Source of the DNA: Dipteronia dyeriana
Taxonomy: Eukaryota; Streptophyta; Magnoliopsida; Sapindales; Sapindaceae
DNA length: 64,000 bases
Reading direction: 5' to 3'
Assembly (NCBI GenBank): GCA_032871835.1
Contig: CM065299.1
Location: 46,016,706-46,080,705, forward strand
The notes under the pieces were generated by a model. That model did not search any database. It was not told the DNA's origin and saw only the letters and a program-made list of their open reading frames with translations. This document shows positions 10,801-22,082 of this stretch, piece by piece. Within the stretch, counting starts at the first letter, position 1; the number at the start of each line of letters is the position of its first letter. The position numbers were made by a program, and so were the translations under genes.

Positions 10801-11040
10801 CTTTATAGTGTAAATATACCTAGAGGGGGCTGAATAGGTATATGCTCTAATTTTAATCTTCTTTAAAAACAATGCAATATTAATAATGCTAATTTAAAAT
10901 TGCAAACAATGACACAATATATGTACATAGGAAACCTTTAAAGTGGAAACATCCACGGGTTAATTCCTCAACCACCGGCAAACATAATCCACTAGTAGAT
11001 AAAAAGATACAATCTCTCAAGTGACCCTTCACCTAGAAAC
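10801..11040 (-). mobile_element. Second S-type LTR fragment, cut by copia C1
   Basis: ACCTAGAGGGGGCTGAATAGG at 10816-10836 repeats the LTR terminal motif, so this is a separate copy from 8985-10800. Its far end at 10985-11040, read in reverse (TTTCTAGGTGAA, then ACTTGAGAGATTGTATC), matches 63617-63670 at the other end of the window. Copia C1 begins at 11041 and interrupts it. Confidence 0.6.
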
Positions 11041-14000
11041 TGTTGGGATTATGCTCGATAGCATGAGTACAATAATGTATTTGACAATCTTTTCATATTC
11101 ATAAAGTGATTTCAAGTTTAACAAATCTTATAGAATTTATAGTTTAATTACTATAATTGTCAAAAGTAAATAATCATAAGGTCAAAAGACTATGAGAAAA
11201 GAAGAATTGTTCATACATCTAGATATGTATGAGCTAGACACAATTCTTTAGTTAGTCTTGAATAATATTCACAAGTTAAGAAAACGTTGGGAATCTTTAT
11301 CTTGTCAAAGTTGTAGATTCTTTTGCTAGCATTTGAGTGGGATCAAATGTCTTATGATGACTCTAAAATCATCAAAGTGTGGTGTCTTTAGGCAAAAGAA
11401 TATAGTGCACTGGGTGCGTTGAATCGGATCACAATGAAATACTTTATATAGAACCGTCAATGGATAAAAGTTTTCATTTGAAGACAATCGAAGAGTCTAT
11501 CTCAATCCTGAGATAAATGATGGACTTATGGTTACAAGTGTTATCGTTTGACCAATCTGTAGGGAAACAACGGTTCAAAACGCAATGGAATCCTGAGAAA
11601 AACAAAAATTAGGGTTTGCGTATATAAAAAAAAAATCCTTTTTAATAACAAAAACCTTAACCCTAGATTAATTGATGTATATAAAAAGTAATGTACCTTT
11701 TTTTCGTGACGATTGAACTAGCGTCGAATTGAATCCGCAAGATCTTCCAAATCAATCACGAACGTGAATCACCTAGGAGTACGGGCTCCCTTTCTTTAAA
11801 TTGTATACCTGAGGATGAAAACAAGCAAAATCTTCTTCTTTGTTAGTTGCAATAATCCTCCAAGAGAAAAACCAAGAACGTCCGGTCACTTTTGAACTAT
11901 CAATCAATTTGATTGAAAATCGCTTGAACCTTGATTCGATGTTGTACACAAAACCCTTTTGATGCAAAGGATACTAGTGTACTATCAAAAACAAAAACGT
12001 TCCCTCTTTTCTCTATTCTTGGCCGAATTCTTCAGACAATGAGTTGGATGAAGTTTTTTTTAATAACAATAAAAAAACAAATAAAAAACAAGTTTTTACA
12101 CCGAAAACTCATGCTTGACGAAATTTACAAGTATATATATAGGAGACTAAATCCTCTCCTAAGAAGGATTTACTTGGTGGTTAAGAATCATATCCTTAGG
12201 TGGATTTACTTAGTGGTTAAGAATCCTTTTCCAAAAGGAATTCTTTCTAACACCAAGACTCCTAATCCAACTCAATAGTGTATTTGTAACCATATTAAAG
12301 ACTTCCTAATTTGATTAGATAAATAATTCCTTTTATTTATCTACTTATCAAATATAGTCTTTAATATTAATTATACTACCAACAATAGTATAATATTAGG
12401 AGACCATCTCCTATTAGAAAAAGATTTTGACTTTTAACTAAATAATTAATTAATCAATAAATTAATTAATTTCCATTTAATTAAATAATAAAATAAAAAA
12501 TAATATATTTAAGCTATTCTTAATAGCCTTGCCGCCCAACACATGTATATAGGCCATATATTATTTTTCTTATTTTATTAAATCCATTGAACCTTAATAA
12601 AAAAGTCCACATGTGAACTAGACCCATTCTTAAAAAAAAAAACAAGTTCACATGCCTTAACACAATTCTAGATGGACCCCTAAATTGGTCCAGTAGAATA
12701 AATCAAGTGATCCATGGAAGTTTGTGTGGATTGGGGATCTTGGTGGGCTATCTAAATTTAAGTTACAATAGACACAACCCAATCACAATCAACAAATGAT
12801 TCACTTAGGTCTAATCTATTTAATTTTAGTTCATTCCACTAAAGAAATAAAATTGAACTCTTCAATAAAGATAGAATAAGTTGATATTACTCATTCATAC
12901 CCTAGACAACCTTATTGGAGAAAGTGTATCCTTGTGAAGAATACCAGTAATCGCCAAGAGCTCATAGACCGCCTATAGCTCTCCAAGTTACCATATTTAC
13001 TCATATGACCACATTTTGAACTTGGATATTTTGACTTGTCATGAAGCCATGTTTCAATAGACGCTATTGAAAACTTAATGTTAACATTTGATATCCAATA
13101 CCTCAAAACATCCATATGATGGCATTCTACTCTCATTAAATAAATGGAGCCACGATGTCCATATCTATAAATGAAATCCTCTATCGATTAACAAATGAAT
13201 ACCACCAAACTATTGAGGATAAACTATGCTATATAATCGTACTCATTGATAGCTCAAATGATAACACTTGCAACTATAAGTCCGTCATTTATCTCAGGAT
13301 TGAGATAGACTCTCTGATTGTCTTCAAGTGAAAACTTTTATCCATTGACGGTTCTAGATAAATATTTCATTTTGATCTTATTCAATGCACCCAGTGCACT
13401 AGATTCTTTTGCCCAAAGACACCACACTTTGATGATTTTAGACTCATCATAACACATTTGATCCCACTCAAATGCTAGGAAAAGAATCTACAACTTTGAC
13501 AAGATAAAGGTGCACAACCTTTTATATTAAGTTGTGAATATTATTCAAGACTAACTAAAGAATTGTGTCTACCTCATACATATCTAGATGCATGAACAAT
13601 TCTTGTTTTCTCATAGTCTTTTGACCTTATGATTATTTACTTTTGACAATTATAATAATTAAACTATAAATGCTATAAGATTTGTTAAAATAGAAATCAC
13701 TTTATTAATATAAAAAGATTGTCAAATACATTACTATACTTTTGCTATCGAGCATAATCCTAACACTATCAATGAGTACGATTATATAACACAGTCTATC
13801 CTTTATAGTTTAGTGGTATTCATTTGTTAATCGATAGAGGACTTCATTTATAGATATAGACATCATGGCTCTATTTATTAAATGAGAGTAGAATATAATC
13901 ATATAGATGTTTTGAGGTATTGGATATTAAATCTTAACGTTAAGTTTTCAATAGTGTCTATTGAAATTTGACTTCTGGACAAGTCAAAATATCCAAGTTT

Positions 14001-15437
14001 AAAATGTTATCATATGAGTAAATACGGTAACTTGGAGAGCTATAGGCGGCCGATGAGCTTTTTGCGATTACTGATATTCTTCACGAGGATACTCTTTTTC
14101 CATTAAGATTGTCTAGGGTATGAATAAGAAATATTAACTTATTCTATCTTTATTTAAGAGATCAATTTTAGTTATTTAGTGAAATGAACTAAAATTAATA
14201 GATTGAACCTAAGTGAATCATTTGTTGATTGTGATTAGGTTATGTCTATTAAAGTTTAAATTTAGATAGCCCGCCAAGATCCCCAATCCACACGAACTTG
14301 CATGGATCACTTGATATATTCTATCAGACCAACTTAGGGGTCCGTCTAGAATTGTATTAAGGCATGTGGACTTGTTTAATTTTGTAAGAATGTGTCTAGT
14401 TCACACATGGACTTTTTATTAAGGTCCAATGGATTTAATAAAATAAGAAAATTAATATATATGCCTATATAATGTCATAGGCAACAAGGCTAATATATAA
14501 AAGCCTAATATAATATTTATTATTATTATTTAATTAAATGGAAATAAATTAATTTGTTGATTAATTAATTATTTAATGAAAAGTCTAAAAGGAGAAGGTC
14601 TCCTTATTTTATACTATTGTTTGTAGTATAATTAATATTATAGACTATATTTGATAAGTAGATAAATAAAAGGAATTTTTTATCTAGTCAGATTAGGAAG
14701 TCTTTAATATGGTCACAAATACACTAATGAGTTGGATTAGGAGTCTTGGTGTAGGAAAGAATTCTTTTTGGAAAAGGATTCTTGGTCACTAAGTAAATCC
14801 ACCTAAGAATAGGATTCTTGCCTACCAAGTAAAGCCTCTTTAGGAGAGGATTTGTGAACCTAAAAATATAGCTTGTAAATTTTGACCAAGCCTTAGTTTT
14901 TTGGTGTGAGAATTTATTTTTTTTTTGTTTTTTATTGTAATAAAAAAAAACTTCGTCCAACACATTGTGTGAAGAATTCGGCCAATCATAGAGAAAAGAG
15001 GAGACTTTTTTGTTTTCGATAGTACACTAGTAACCTCGGCATCAAAAGAGTTTTGCGTACAACATCGAATCAAGGTTCACACGAGTTTCAATCAAATTGA
15101 TTGATAATTCACAAGTAACCGGATGTTCTTGGTTTTTCTCTTGGAGGATTATTGTGACTAACAAAGAGGAAGATTTTGTTTGTTTCCATCCTCAGGTGTA
15201 CAATTTAAGGAATGGGAGCCCACACTCCTAGGTGATTCACGTTCATGATTGGATTGGAAGATCTTGCGGATTCAATTTGGCACTAGTTCAATTGTCACGA
15301 GAAAAAGGTATGACACTTTTTATGCACATCAATTAATCTAGGGTTAAGGTTCCCGTTATTAAAAAGGGGAAAAAAATTATTTGTACCAAACCCTAATTTT
15401 AAATATTACACGCTTCCGTTGCATGATTTTCCCTACA
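11041..15437 (+). mobile_element. C1 5' LTR (about 2.18 kb without the insert)
   Basis: Left piece 11041-11557, right piece 13766-15437. It begins TGTTGGGATTATGCTCG and ends TTTTCCCTACA immediately before ATTGGTATCAGAG. The same LTR occurs at 41304-43730 and in broken copies elsewhere. The middle contains AT-rich stretches, and a block of short repeats with AAGTAAATCC near 14790-14850. Confidence 0.9.
11558..13765 (-). mobile_element. Inverted solo LTR of the C family inside the C1 LTR
   Basis: Begins TGTAGGGAAA and ends AATCCTAACA, the exact reverse of the C LTR termini; 2208 bp. It interrupts C1 in its TTTGAGCTATCAATGAG region. Flanks are CAATC (11553-11557) and CTATC (13766-13770), a 5-bp target duplication with one mismatch. 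No internal element sequence is present, so this is a solo LTR left by LTR-LTR recombination. Frames in it (12912-13136, 11931-12278) are not genes. Confidence 0.9.
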
Positions 15438-15439
15438 AT

Positions 15440-15451
15440 TGGTATCAGAGG
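15440..15451 (+). other. Primer binding site of C1
   Basis: TGGTATCAGAGG starts two bases after the LTR end, matching the 3' end complement of plant initiator tRNA-Met (TGGTATCAGAGC) at 11 of 12 positions. Confidence 0.9.
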
Positions 15452-15576
15452 CTGGTTGTACCCTTGATTAATGGATGTATGTGCACGTTAATCTTTTTCT
15501 TTTTATTGTATATATGCATGTCTTAGAAAGAGATGACACTCTAGGTATTCACATATATATTTACATTGGAATGTAT

Positions 15577-15621
<45 letters not shown>

Positions 15622-16854
15622 GTGGATTGTTATTGCTCAATTTGGTCCTAGAATTTCAATGTATTTTTGGTTTTGGGATTGTTACAAGAAGGTTGACCTA
15701 TCATCGCCATAATTTCCTTCCTGGTAATTGCTAATTTTTTTTATTTTGTTGTTGTAATAAAAAAAACTGCACTATATTGCATTAAAAATACTGCAGTATT
15801 TTTTTTATTTCAAATTCTTCTGAAATACATTCAAGTATCGAAGCCTCGAAGGTTTGAAAAATTGGAAGCAACCGGAACATGTTTGGGACCGTGCGAGCCA
15901 TAGCAACAAACGTGCGTGCAAAGAGCATGCGGCCACATTTGTTGTGGCAAGGGCTGCGCACGGCAGCCCTATGAAATTCATGGGCTGCACATGGCAGTCC
16001 TTTAAGGGGTTGAGGCGTGCACACGCCAATAGAAGGGAGCCAGGGGTGCGCATGCCTATAGGAGGCAGCCGAGGGAGGCGAAACGACGAAGGTCGCGTGA
16101 AGACTTGTTCACCAAGAAAGGAGTTTTTTGTATTACAAGACATATGTAATTTACTTGCTTTTCTAGGATGGACCAAAATTGTAGCTATTTATATTTTTGT
16201 AAATATTGCAATGTTTGTCAATATTTGATAACATGTCATATAGAATAGGAGTGGCACTCATATATCTCTTTTGGTATGAACATACATAGAATGGTTTAGG
16301 TATCTGAATTGGCATCTAGATAACTTGGCAAACCATTCTTTGGAATTCGATCACACGCCTCAAATAATTGAGTGGGAGAAGGTGTTTTGGAACACCTATG
16401 GCCTCCAAGTTCAGTTGAGCTTTATGTTTCATGTAATAACCTCCCAAGAGATATTCATGAATGGAATTTAAGCAAGATACTTCCTTACAATGATAGACAA
16501 GACAATTAACCCAAACGATATCTACTCCCAATGGAGGGATATTCGTGAGGGAATATATTGAAAGTCGATAACTTGGTGTCACACTCAATGTGATTTTATT
16601 AATATCCTACCAAGAGTACTTGTTAATAAAATCGCAAGGCTAAAACTGAGAACGCTGGTTGTTATGTTAACAATTAGGTGGGACCTAGTCCAACTAGTAA
16701 ATGGTACGAACTCCCAAAGGAGGCGCGACATTTATGGGTGTTGGATCACCGTTGAATTTTATGATTGAATTATTTTATTTAATACAAGATAAATATTCGA
16801 AAGTGCTTTATCATGATTATTTACTTATATAATTTTTGTTATTAAAAAATAATC
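15452..16854 (+). other. C1 leader with a GC-rich insert-like segment
   Basis: A 1.4-kb untranslated leader between primer binding site and gag. At about 15880-16100 the composition changes to GC-rich with repeated GCATGC, GCACGGCAG and GCGCATGCC words; a 124-codon frame (15854-16228) and opposing frames arise there but show no known domain. The rest is AT-rich. No conserved gene is seen. Confidence 0.5.
15579..15618. repeat. (AT)n microsatellite in the C1 leader
   Basis: About 20 uninterrupted AT units. Confidence 0.95.
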
Positions 16855-17500
16855 ATGTCCCCATCCCTAATCGACACGCTAAAATATAATGCTTTAACTG
16901 ATAATAATTATGTCACATTGAAAAGGAAAATTGGGTTGTTCTTGCAAGCTGAAAAACATAAATTCGTTATGTCTATTCCTTAACCATCAAACTAATGAAT
17001 CTATTCAGGAGCAGAGAGATGAGTATCAGTAGTGGAAGTCTTCAGATGAGATGGCTAAATGTACGCTACATTATGGCCATCATTTTCGATATTTTGCAAC
17101 AGCAACATGAAGGAATGGAGACTGATGCCGATATAATGATTTCTCTATAGGAGATGTTAGCTATGAAGTCTAGAACGACTAAGAGAAAGACAATGATTGC
17201 TTTCATGAATCTTAGGATGAAACTTGGACAAGCCGTGAAAGATCACATGATGAAAGTCATAGCACATCTCAACATTGCTGAACTGAATGGTGATGAGATA
17301 AATGATGAGACGAAAATTGACATGATAGTCAATTCACTGTCAGATTCATTTGATCAGTTTTAGTTGGACTACATCTTGAACAGTAAGGAATACACTTTGC
17401 AAGGCCTAATGCAAGATGTTCAAAGCACCAAGATAATCCTTGTGAAAGGTAAAGGTCAAGAGATTCATACGCTTGGTAAGTTGTTATTGTTTAAAGACCT
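16855..17500 (+). pseudogene. C1 copia gag
   Basis: The start ATG at 16855 begins SLIDTLKYNALTDNNYVTLK, the usual N-terminus of plant copia gag. The frame meets TAA at 16981. The middle is recovered at 17154-17363: MAFMNLRMKLGQ-type wording followed by VKDHMMKVIAHLNIAELNGD and MIVNSLSDSFDQF, the UBN2-like gag core, ending in a stop where other elements read on to the next core helix. A short continuation (LDYILNSKEYTLQGLMQ) follows. The zinc knuckle is not readable. The gene is dead. Confidence 0.8.
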
Positions 17501-17639
17501 GTGAGAAGGTCAAGAGACAACATAAGATAAGCAACTTGAGCCTTCTTAGAAGGAGACTAAGAAAGCAACCAAGATCAAAGGAAAGTGTTCCTTTGTGGTT
17601 AAAAGGGTCAAAGAAATAAACAAAATCAGAATGAATTCA

Positions 17640-18620
17640 ACTTGTATTTAGGCAATGGAGCGTTGGTGTCTACTATCGAGTGAGAGATATTAGAATCAAT
17701 TTAGATTCCTATAGGCATTTAGTTTTAATAAACGTTTATTATGTTCCACAATTGTAGAGAGTTTAATTTCGGTCTCTTATCTAAATAAATTTGGTTATTC
17801 GGTTACTTTAAATAAGGGTTTTATTATTAGTAAGAATAACAAATTTGTTTGTAAAGGTACACTGGAAAACGGTTTATTATACTTGCATTGAAATATCTCT
17901 CAATTGTTAGACACAGAATCAACAAAACCTAATCATAAAAGAGTAAAATTATCAATAGATGAAACCTACCTATGGCATTTGCACCTAGGTCGTATTAACC
18001 TTAATAGGATTAAAAGATTGGTTAGTGACGGACCTCTAAGTGACTTAAAGGTTGATGATCTACCAACTTGTGAATCTTGTTTGGAAGGTAAAATGACCAA
18101 AAGGTCGTTTACGACTAAAGACACAAGAGCCATTGAATGTTTAGGATTGATACACACCGATGTGTGTGGACCTTTGAGCATTCAAGCTAGAGGTGGATAT
18201 GAGTACTTTATCACTTTCACAGATGATCACTCAAGATTCGGCTATGTGTATCTCATAAGACATAAGTTGGATGCTTTTGACATGTTCAAAGCATTTAAAG
18301 CTGAAGTAGAAAATCAGTTTGAGAAACACATAAAAATCTTGAGGTCTGATCGTGGTGGAGAATATCTGTCTGGTGAGTTGCAGCAATATGTTATTGATAA
18401 TGGGATAATTTCTCAGTTTTTTGCATTAAGTACACCTCAACAAAATGGGGTGGTAAAAAGGAGAAATAGAACTCTTTTGGACATGGTTAGGTCTATGTTG
18501 AGTTATTCAACGCTTCCTAATTATTTTTGGGGATATGCTTTACAAATTGCCATGTACATTCTATACGATGTACCATCTAAGTCGGTTCCTAAAACACCGC
18601 ATGAGTTGTGGCCCGGATAA
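17640..18620 (+). pseudogene. C1 copia protease remnant and integrase
   Basis: 17640-17900 is a protease-to-integrase stretch full of stops. 17904-18620 is an open 238-codon frame. It holds the GAG-pre-integrase zinc module ([17 protein letters not shown] with CESC), then the integrase core: HTDVCGPL gives the first Asp and [11 protein letters not shown] the second. The third acidic residue is changed: [15 protein letters not shown] has Lys where copia integrases have Glu (NGVAERRNRTL). It ends in TPHELWPG and a stop, where the frame normally continues into the rest of pol. The frame is open but the enzyme should be inactive. Confidence 0.88.
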
Positions 18621-19450
18621 AAGCCTTGTTTATAACACTTAAGGATATTTGGATGTCCTGCACATGAGTTAAAAGGAATGACAGAAAGATGGAGTCCCAT
18701 TCAGAAACATGCATATTTGTAGGGTATCCAAAAGGAACAAAAGGATATTATTTCTATAATCCTTCAGATCTTAAAGTATTTGTTTCGACAAATGTTAAAT
18801 TTCTTGAAGAGGACTATATGAATAATTTTGTGCCTAAAAGTTGAAATTTCCTGAACGTGCTTTCAGGAGATACAATTCCACAAGAGGTTTCACAACTAAG
18901 CCCAATTGTTAGTTCCGTACCAACACAAAATCAACAATCTACCATACCTTATCGTAGTGGGAAGGTTAACAGACAACCCGAGAGATACATCGGTCTAGGA
19001 GAATCTGTAGAGAATCTCTCAGACGACGATGATCCCTATACGTACAAGCAAGCAATAGAAGATGTTGATTGTCACCATTGGCAAAAGGCAACGCAATCCA
19101 AAATTGAATCTATGTACAAAAACAAAGTCTGGCCTCTTGTAGTCTTGCCTATGGGGATAAAACACATCTAGTGTAAGTGGGTATACAAGAGGAAAAGAGG
19201 AATGGATGGAAAGGTGGAAACCTTTAAAGCTAGATTGGTAGCTAAAGGTTTTACACAGAAGGAAGGTATCGATTATAAAGAAACCTTCTGTCCTGTGGCC
19301 ATGCTTAAATCCATTTGGATACTCTTATCTATTGTTGCATCTCTAGACCTAGAGATTTGGAAAATGGACCTCAACACAGCTTTCTTAATAAAAGTCTTGA
19401 CGAAAGCATCTACATGATGCAACCATAAGGATTCAATGAAAAAGGAAAGG
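18621..19450 (+). pseudogene. C1 copia reverse transcriptase, truncated
   Basis: Continues from integrase through the C-terminal GYPKGTKGYYFY-type block to the start of RT. 18857-19171 encodes YRSGKVNRQPERYIGLGESV and VDCHHWQKATQSKIESMYKN. 19202-19417 encodes ETFKARLVAKGFTQKEGIDY and AMLKSIWILLSIVASLDLEI. A stop at 19171 and a shift near 19390 break it. The sequence switches to Tat1 accessory-gene sequence at 19449-19450, a GG shared by both parents. The palm with YVDD and the RNase H are absent. Confidence 0.88.
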
Positions 19451-21033
19451 TATTGCCCCGCCTGAGTCTGACCAGGAACCTGATGTAGCCGAGGAGAAAA
19501 TCCCCGAATATATCCCCAAGGAAGTCGTTCGACCGACAGTTAGGGGAACCAAGTTGTCTGAGTGGCCCTACGGATCATATTGAGAAGATGCCTGATGATG
19601 GGGAGAGGCAGAGTGACGGTCTTGGTGAAGGACCTGCTAAGCAGTCAGACGCCGATGATGGAAGTGAAAACTTCGTGGGTTAAGTACATAATGATCCATA
19701 ATTTTTTGAATCCTTTCTAGATGATGTCTAGGAAGATCGTGTGGCTGATCTTAGCTTCCATCAATCGCGGACTGTGAAGCGGAAGGCGATCAACTCTCCT
19801 ACTCGTGCTTTCAAGGTTCCTCGAGTAGTTTCATTCGTTGAATAAAGTGATGAAGACGCCGAGGTTGAGATTCCCCCGAGTGTTCATGTCGAAGCATCGG
19901 CTGGTGTGGAGACTTTTGAACCGAACAGGGGTTCCTCTCTCCTCGAGGTTGAAGATCTAAGGCTTGAACCCTCGGATAGATCCTTCATATCCATCTCCCC
20001 AGGATATACTCAGGGCGATGTCCTCAGGCTGAGCTTTTATCAGGGATGATCATTGGAGTCATCTCACGGACGCACCTCTGACGAGTCGTCTTCAAAGTGT
20101 CTTCAACAGCGCATCTTACGTAAGTTATTCCTAACTCTTCAATTGTCTTGCTTGTTCGCCCGATTTTTAATTAAATTTCTTTATAGATGGTGGCCGAGTT
20201 TGCGGAACTAGTTTATATGCAGCAACATCAGGATGATAAGGCGTCTTGAGGCTCAACTAAAGGAAAGTGAGGATAGCCGTGCTCGGGTCGAATCGGCTTA
20301 TCAACAAGAGGTTTGCTCTACCCATGTGTTTACCACCACTATTTGGCAAAGCTGGTGGATGCCGAGGAAAGAGCTTCTTTGGCAGAAGAGAAGGCTATGT
20401 CTCCTCAAATCTTATTGTCTTCTGCCCAATAATCAATGCTTAAGGCCGAGCAGGAAGCGGAGCAGTCCAAGTCGGTATATGAGCAGAAGATCTTGGACTT
20501 GGAACGCCAAGCTTTAACAGTCGAGTCCCTATCCAAAAAGGCTAGACTGGAACTTGAAGTCCAGGGGTTGATCGTTTAAAAGATCCCCTGCCTATGATAC
20601 CCTTCTCCTTCGAGAGTTTCAGCGAGGGCTGGTTTCAACTGGCGAGTTCTTCAAGGTTAAGAATCGGGCAATTGAAAAAGTCAGAACCAACTGGGAGCTA
20701 TCGATCAAGAATCACGTGGATCGATCCTTTCAATCTCTCTAGACTCAGATGAAGGAGTGGAGAGCTTAATGTCGTAGCCGAGGCAAAGAGCCCCATCCCA
20801 TGCATTTGGAGGTTCCATCCGAGCACCCCCTCTCTACTTTTTACGCCATTCAGGAGTCGGTCGTGGAGGGTGTGGTGCCTGATGTCGGACCGATCCCAGG
20901 AGAAGATTACAGCCAGTGGATGGACGATTCAGTCTATGCGATCGCTTGGCCTTCCAATGAGAGTCTGCTCTGTGAGTATGAAATGGTTCTTGACCCAAGT
21001 ATCGGCAAGAGTTCTAAATCCTCACAACCTTGA
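19450..21033 (+). pseudogene. Tat1 antisense accessory gene, copy in A (5' truncated)
   Basis: Begins inside exon 2 (acidic, Ser/Pro-rich) and continues to exon 3 at 20187. Exon 3 encodes a coiled-coil start (IRRLEAQLKESEDSRARVES) and, at 20800-21033, the conserved C-terminus (EGVVPDVGPIPGEDYSQWMD then IGKSSKSSQP and a stop). The same C-terminus ends the copies in B and D. It lies antisense to gag-pol of A and converges on it. Frameshifts break exon 2 and the middle of exon 3. Function unknown; described in most detail under the B copy. Confidence 0.8.
20120..20186 (+). other. Intron 2 of the accessory gene in A (67 nt)
   Basis: Donor GTAAGTTA at 20120 after CATCTTAC; pyrimidine/AT-rich body; acceptor TTTCTTTATAG ending at 20186, followed by ATGGTGGCCGAG. 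The same intron is seen in D (45905-45971) and B (35900-35964). Confidence 0.7.
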
Positions 21034-21239
21034 TTTTTGTAGAATTTTCACTAGTTTTTTGTAAAGATTCTTTTTGTTCTTTGTAACAGTTCTTGTAACA
21101 GAATTCTTTTGTTACTTAACAATTCTTTTGTTACATTCTTTGTAACAATTCAGTAACAATTCAGTAACAATTCTTTGTAAAGGTTAATGAAATCCCGAGT
21201 TAACTAATTCTATAAACCGAGTGGTTTTGATCTGATTCA

Positions 21240-21500
21240 CTGTTCAAGGAATTTCACCAAGTATCTTTTTTATCTTGATTCTACTGTTGCAGAGTATCTT
21301 ATTAAACTGGCTAATTCAGATGTTTGGGTAACTTCACCGAGTATCATATTAAACCGGTTGTCCTCCGAATAATTTTAACGCCAAGTATCTTATTAAACTG
21401 GCTATTGCAATCTTTATGCCAAGTATATTATTAAACTGGCTAACTCTGACGTTCGGGTAACTTCACCGAGTATCTTATTAAACTGGCTAGTATTATTAAC
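21240..21500. repeat. Tandem repeats between convergent genes in A
   Basis: A unit built on AGTATCTTATTAAACTGGCTA recurs about six times at 40-48 bp spacing. It is the reverse complement of the TAATAAGATACT repeats in B (34650-34922). Confidence 0.85.
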
Positions 21501-22082
21501 CGAGTCATCTTAAAACAAGCAAGTAGGTTTATGCTTGTGTTTCATACTCCGTTGCTACCCGAACATTACATCAAGGCTCACCATGATCATATGTTCGAGT
21601 CCTTACACATTACCGAGGATGTCTCCCCGATTTTTCTATGCAAGGGTTTGCCGAATCGTTAAGCTTTTCAAATCGCTTAACATATCTACGTATTTCAAGG
21701 GATTTTTTTTAAAGCGTCCCGAGCCTTACTCCGGAATCTGGTGCATCGGGTTTGCCTTTTTTGCTAAGGTCAATTAACCTTGCTCTGCTGGCATGCCCCT
21801 TTAAGCTTCTCCGCCCATTCGGGAATCAATGGTCCCGAGTATTCTATTTGCATGTTCTTATTATCATGCTTGTCTTCCATATGTTCTTATTATCATATGC
21901 TTCATCTTTTTGAAATCCCGAGTTTGATTTTTATTTATAACTGTAAAATCAACAAAGATTTAAATTCCAAAGCTAATATCTAACCTAACAAAAATTATTC
22001 TTACTAGAAAAGAGAACAAAAAATAATTTAAGGATAGAAAATCTTCAGATATTGGGCATTGTATGGTAGGGGTAAAAACCCC
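21501..22082. other. 3' spacer between pol and the accessory gene in A
   Basis: Noncoding stretch between the pol stop and the repeats, homologous to about 47430-47985 in D. Small frames here show no domain. Confidence 0.6.

Larger units (their letters stand above)
11041..19450 (+). mobile_element. Ty1/copia element C1, 3' truncated, with nested solo LTR
   Basis: 5' LTR TGTTGGGATT...CCCTACA (11041-15437), split by an inverted solo LTR of the same family, then the tRNA-Met binding site, a 1.4-kb leader, and gag, integrase and RT remnants in copia order (integrase before RT). It stops inside RT at 19450, where Tat1 element A sequence begins. No 3' LTR is present. All coding parts contain stops or shifts. 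The lineage may be Tork/Angela-like, judged only from integrase and RT wording. Confidence 0.9.

Noticed and set aside
15440..15451. Possible tRNA gene at the tRNA-Met-like sequence
   Set aside because: Only the 3'-end complement is present; it is a primer binding site.
15854..16228. 124-codon frame in the copia leader as a captured gene
   Set aside because: Opposing frames are equally long there and none shows a domain; explained by GC-rich composition.
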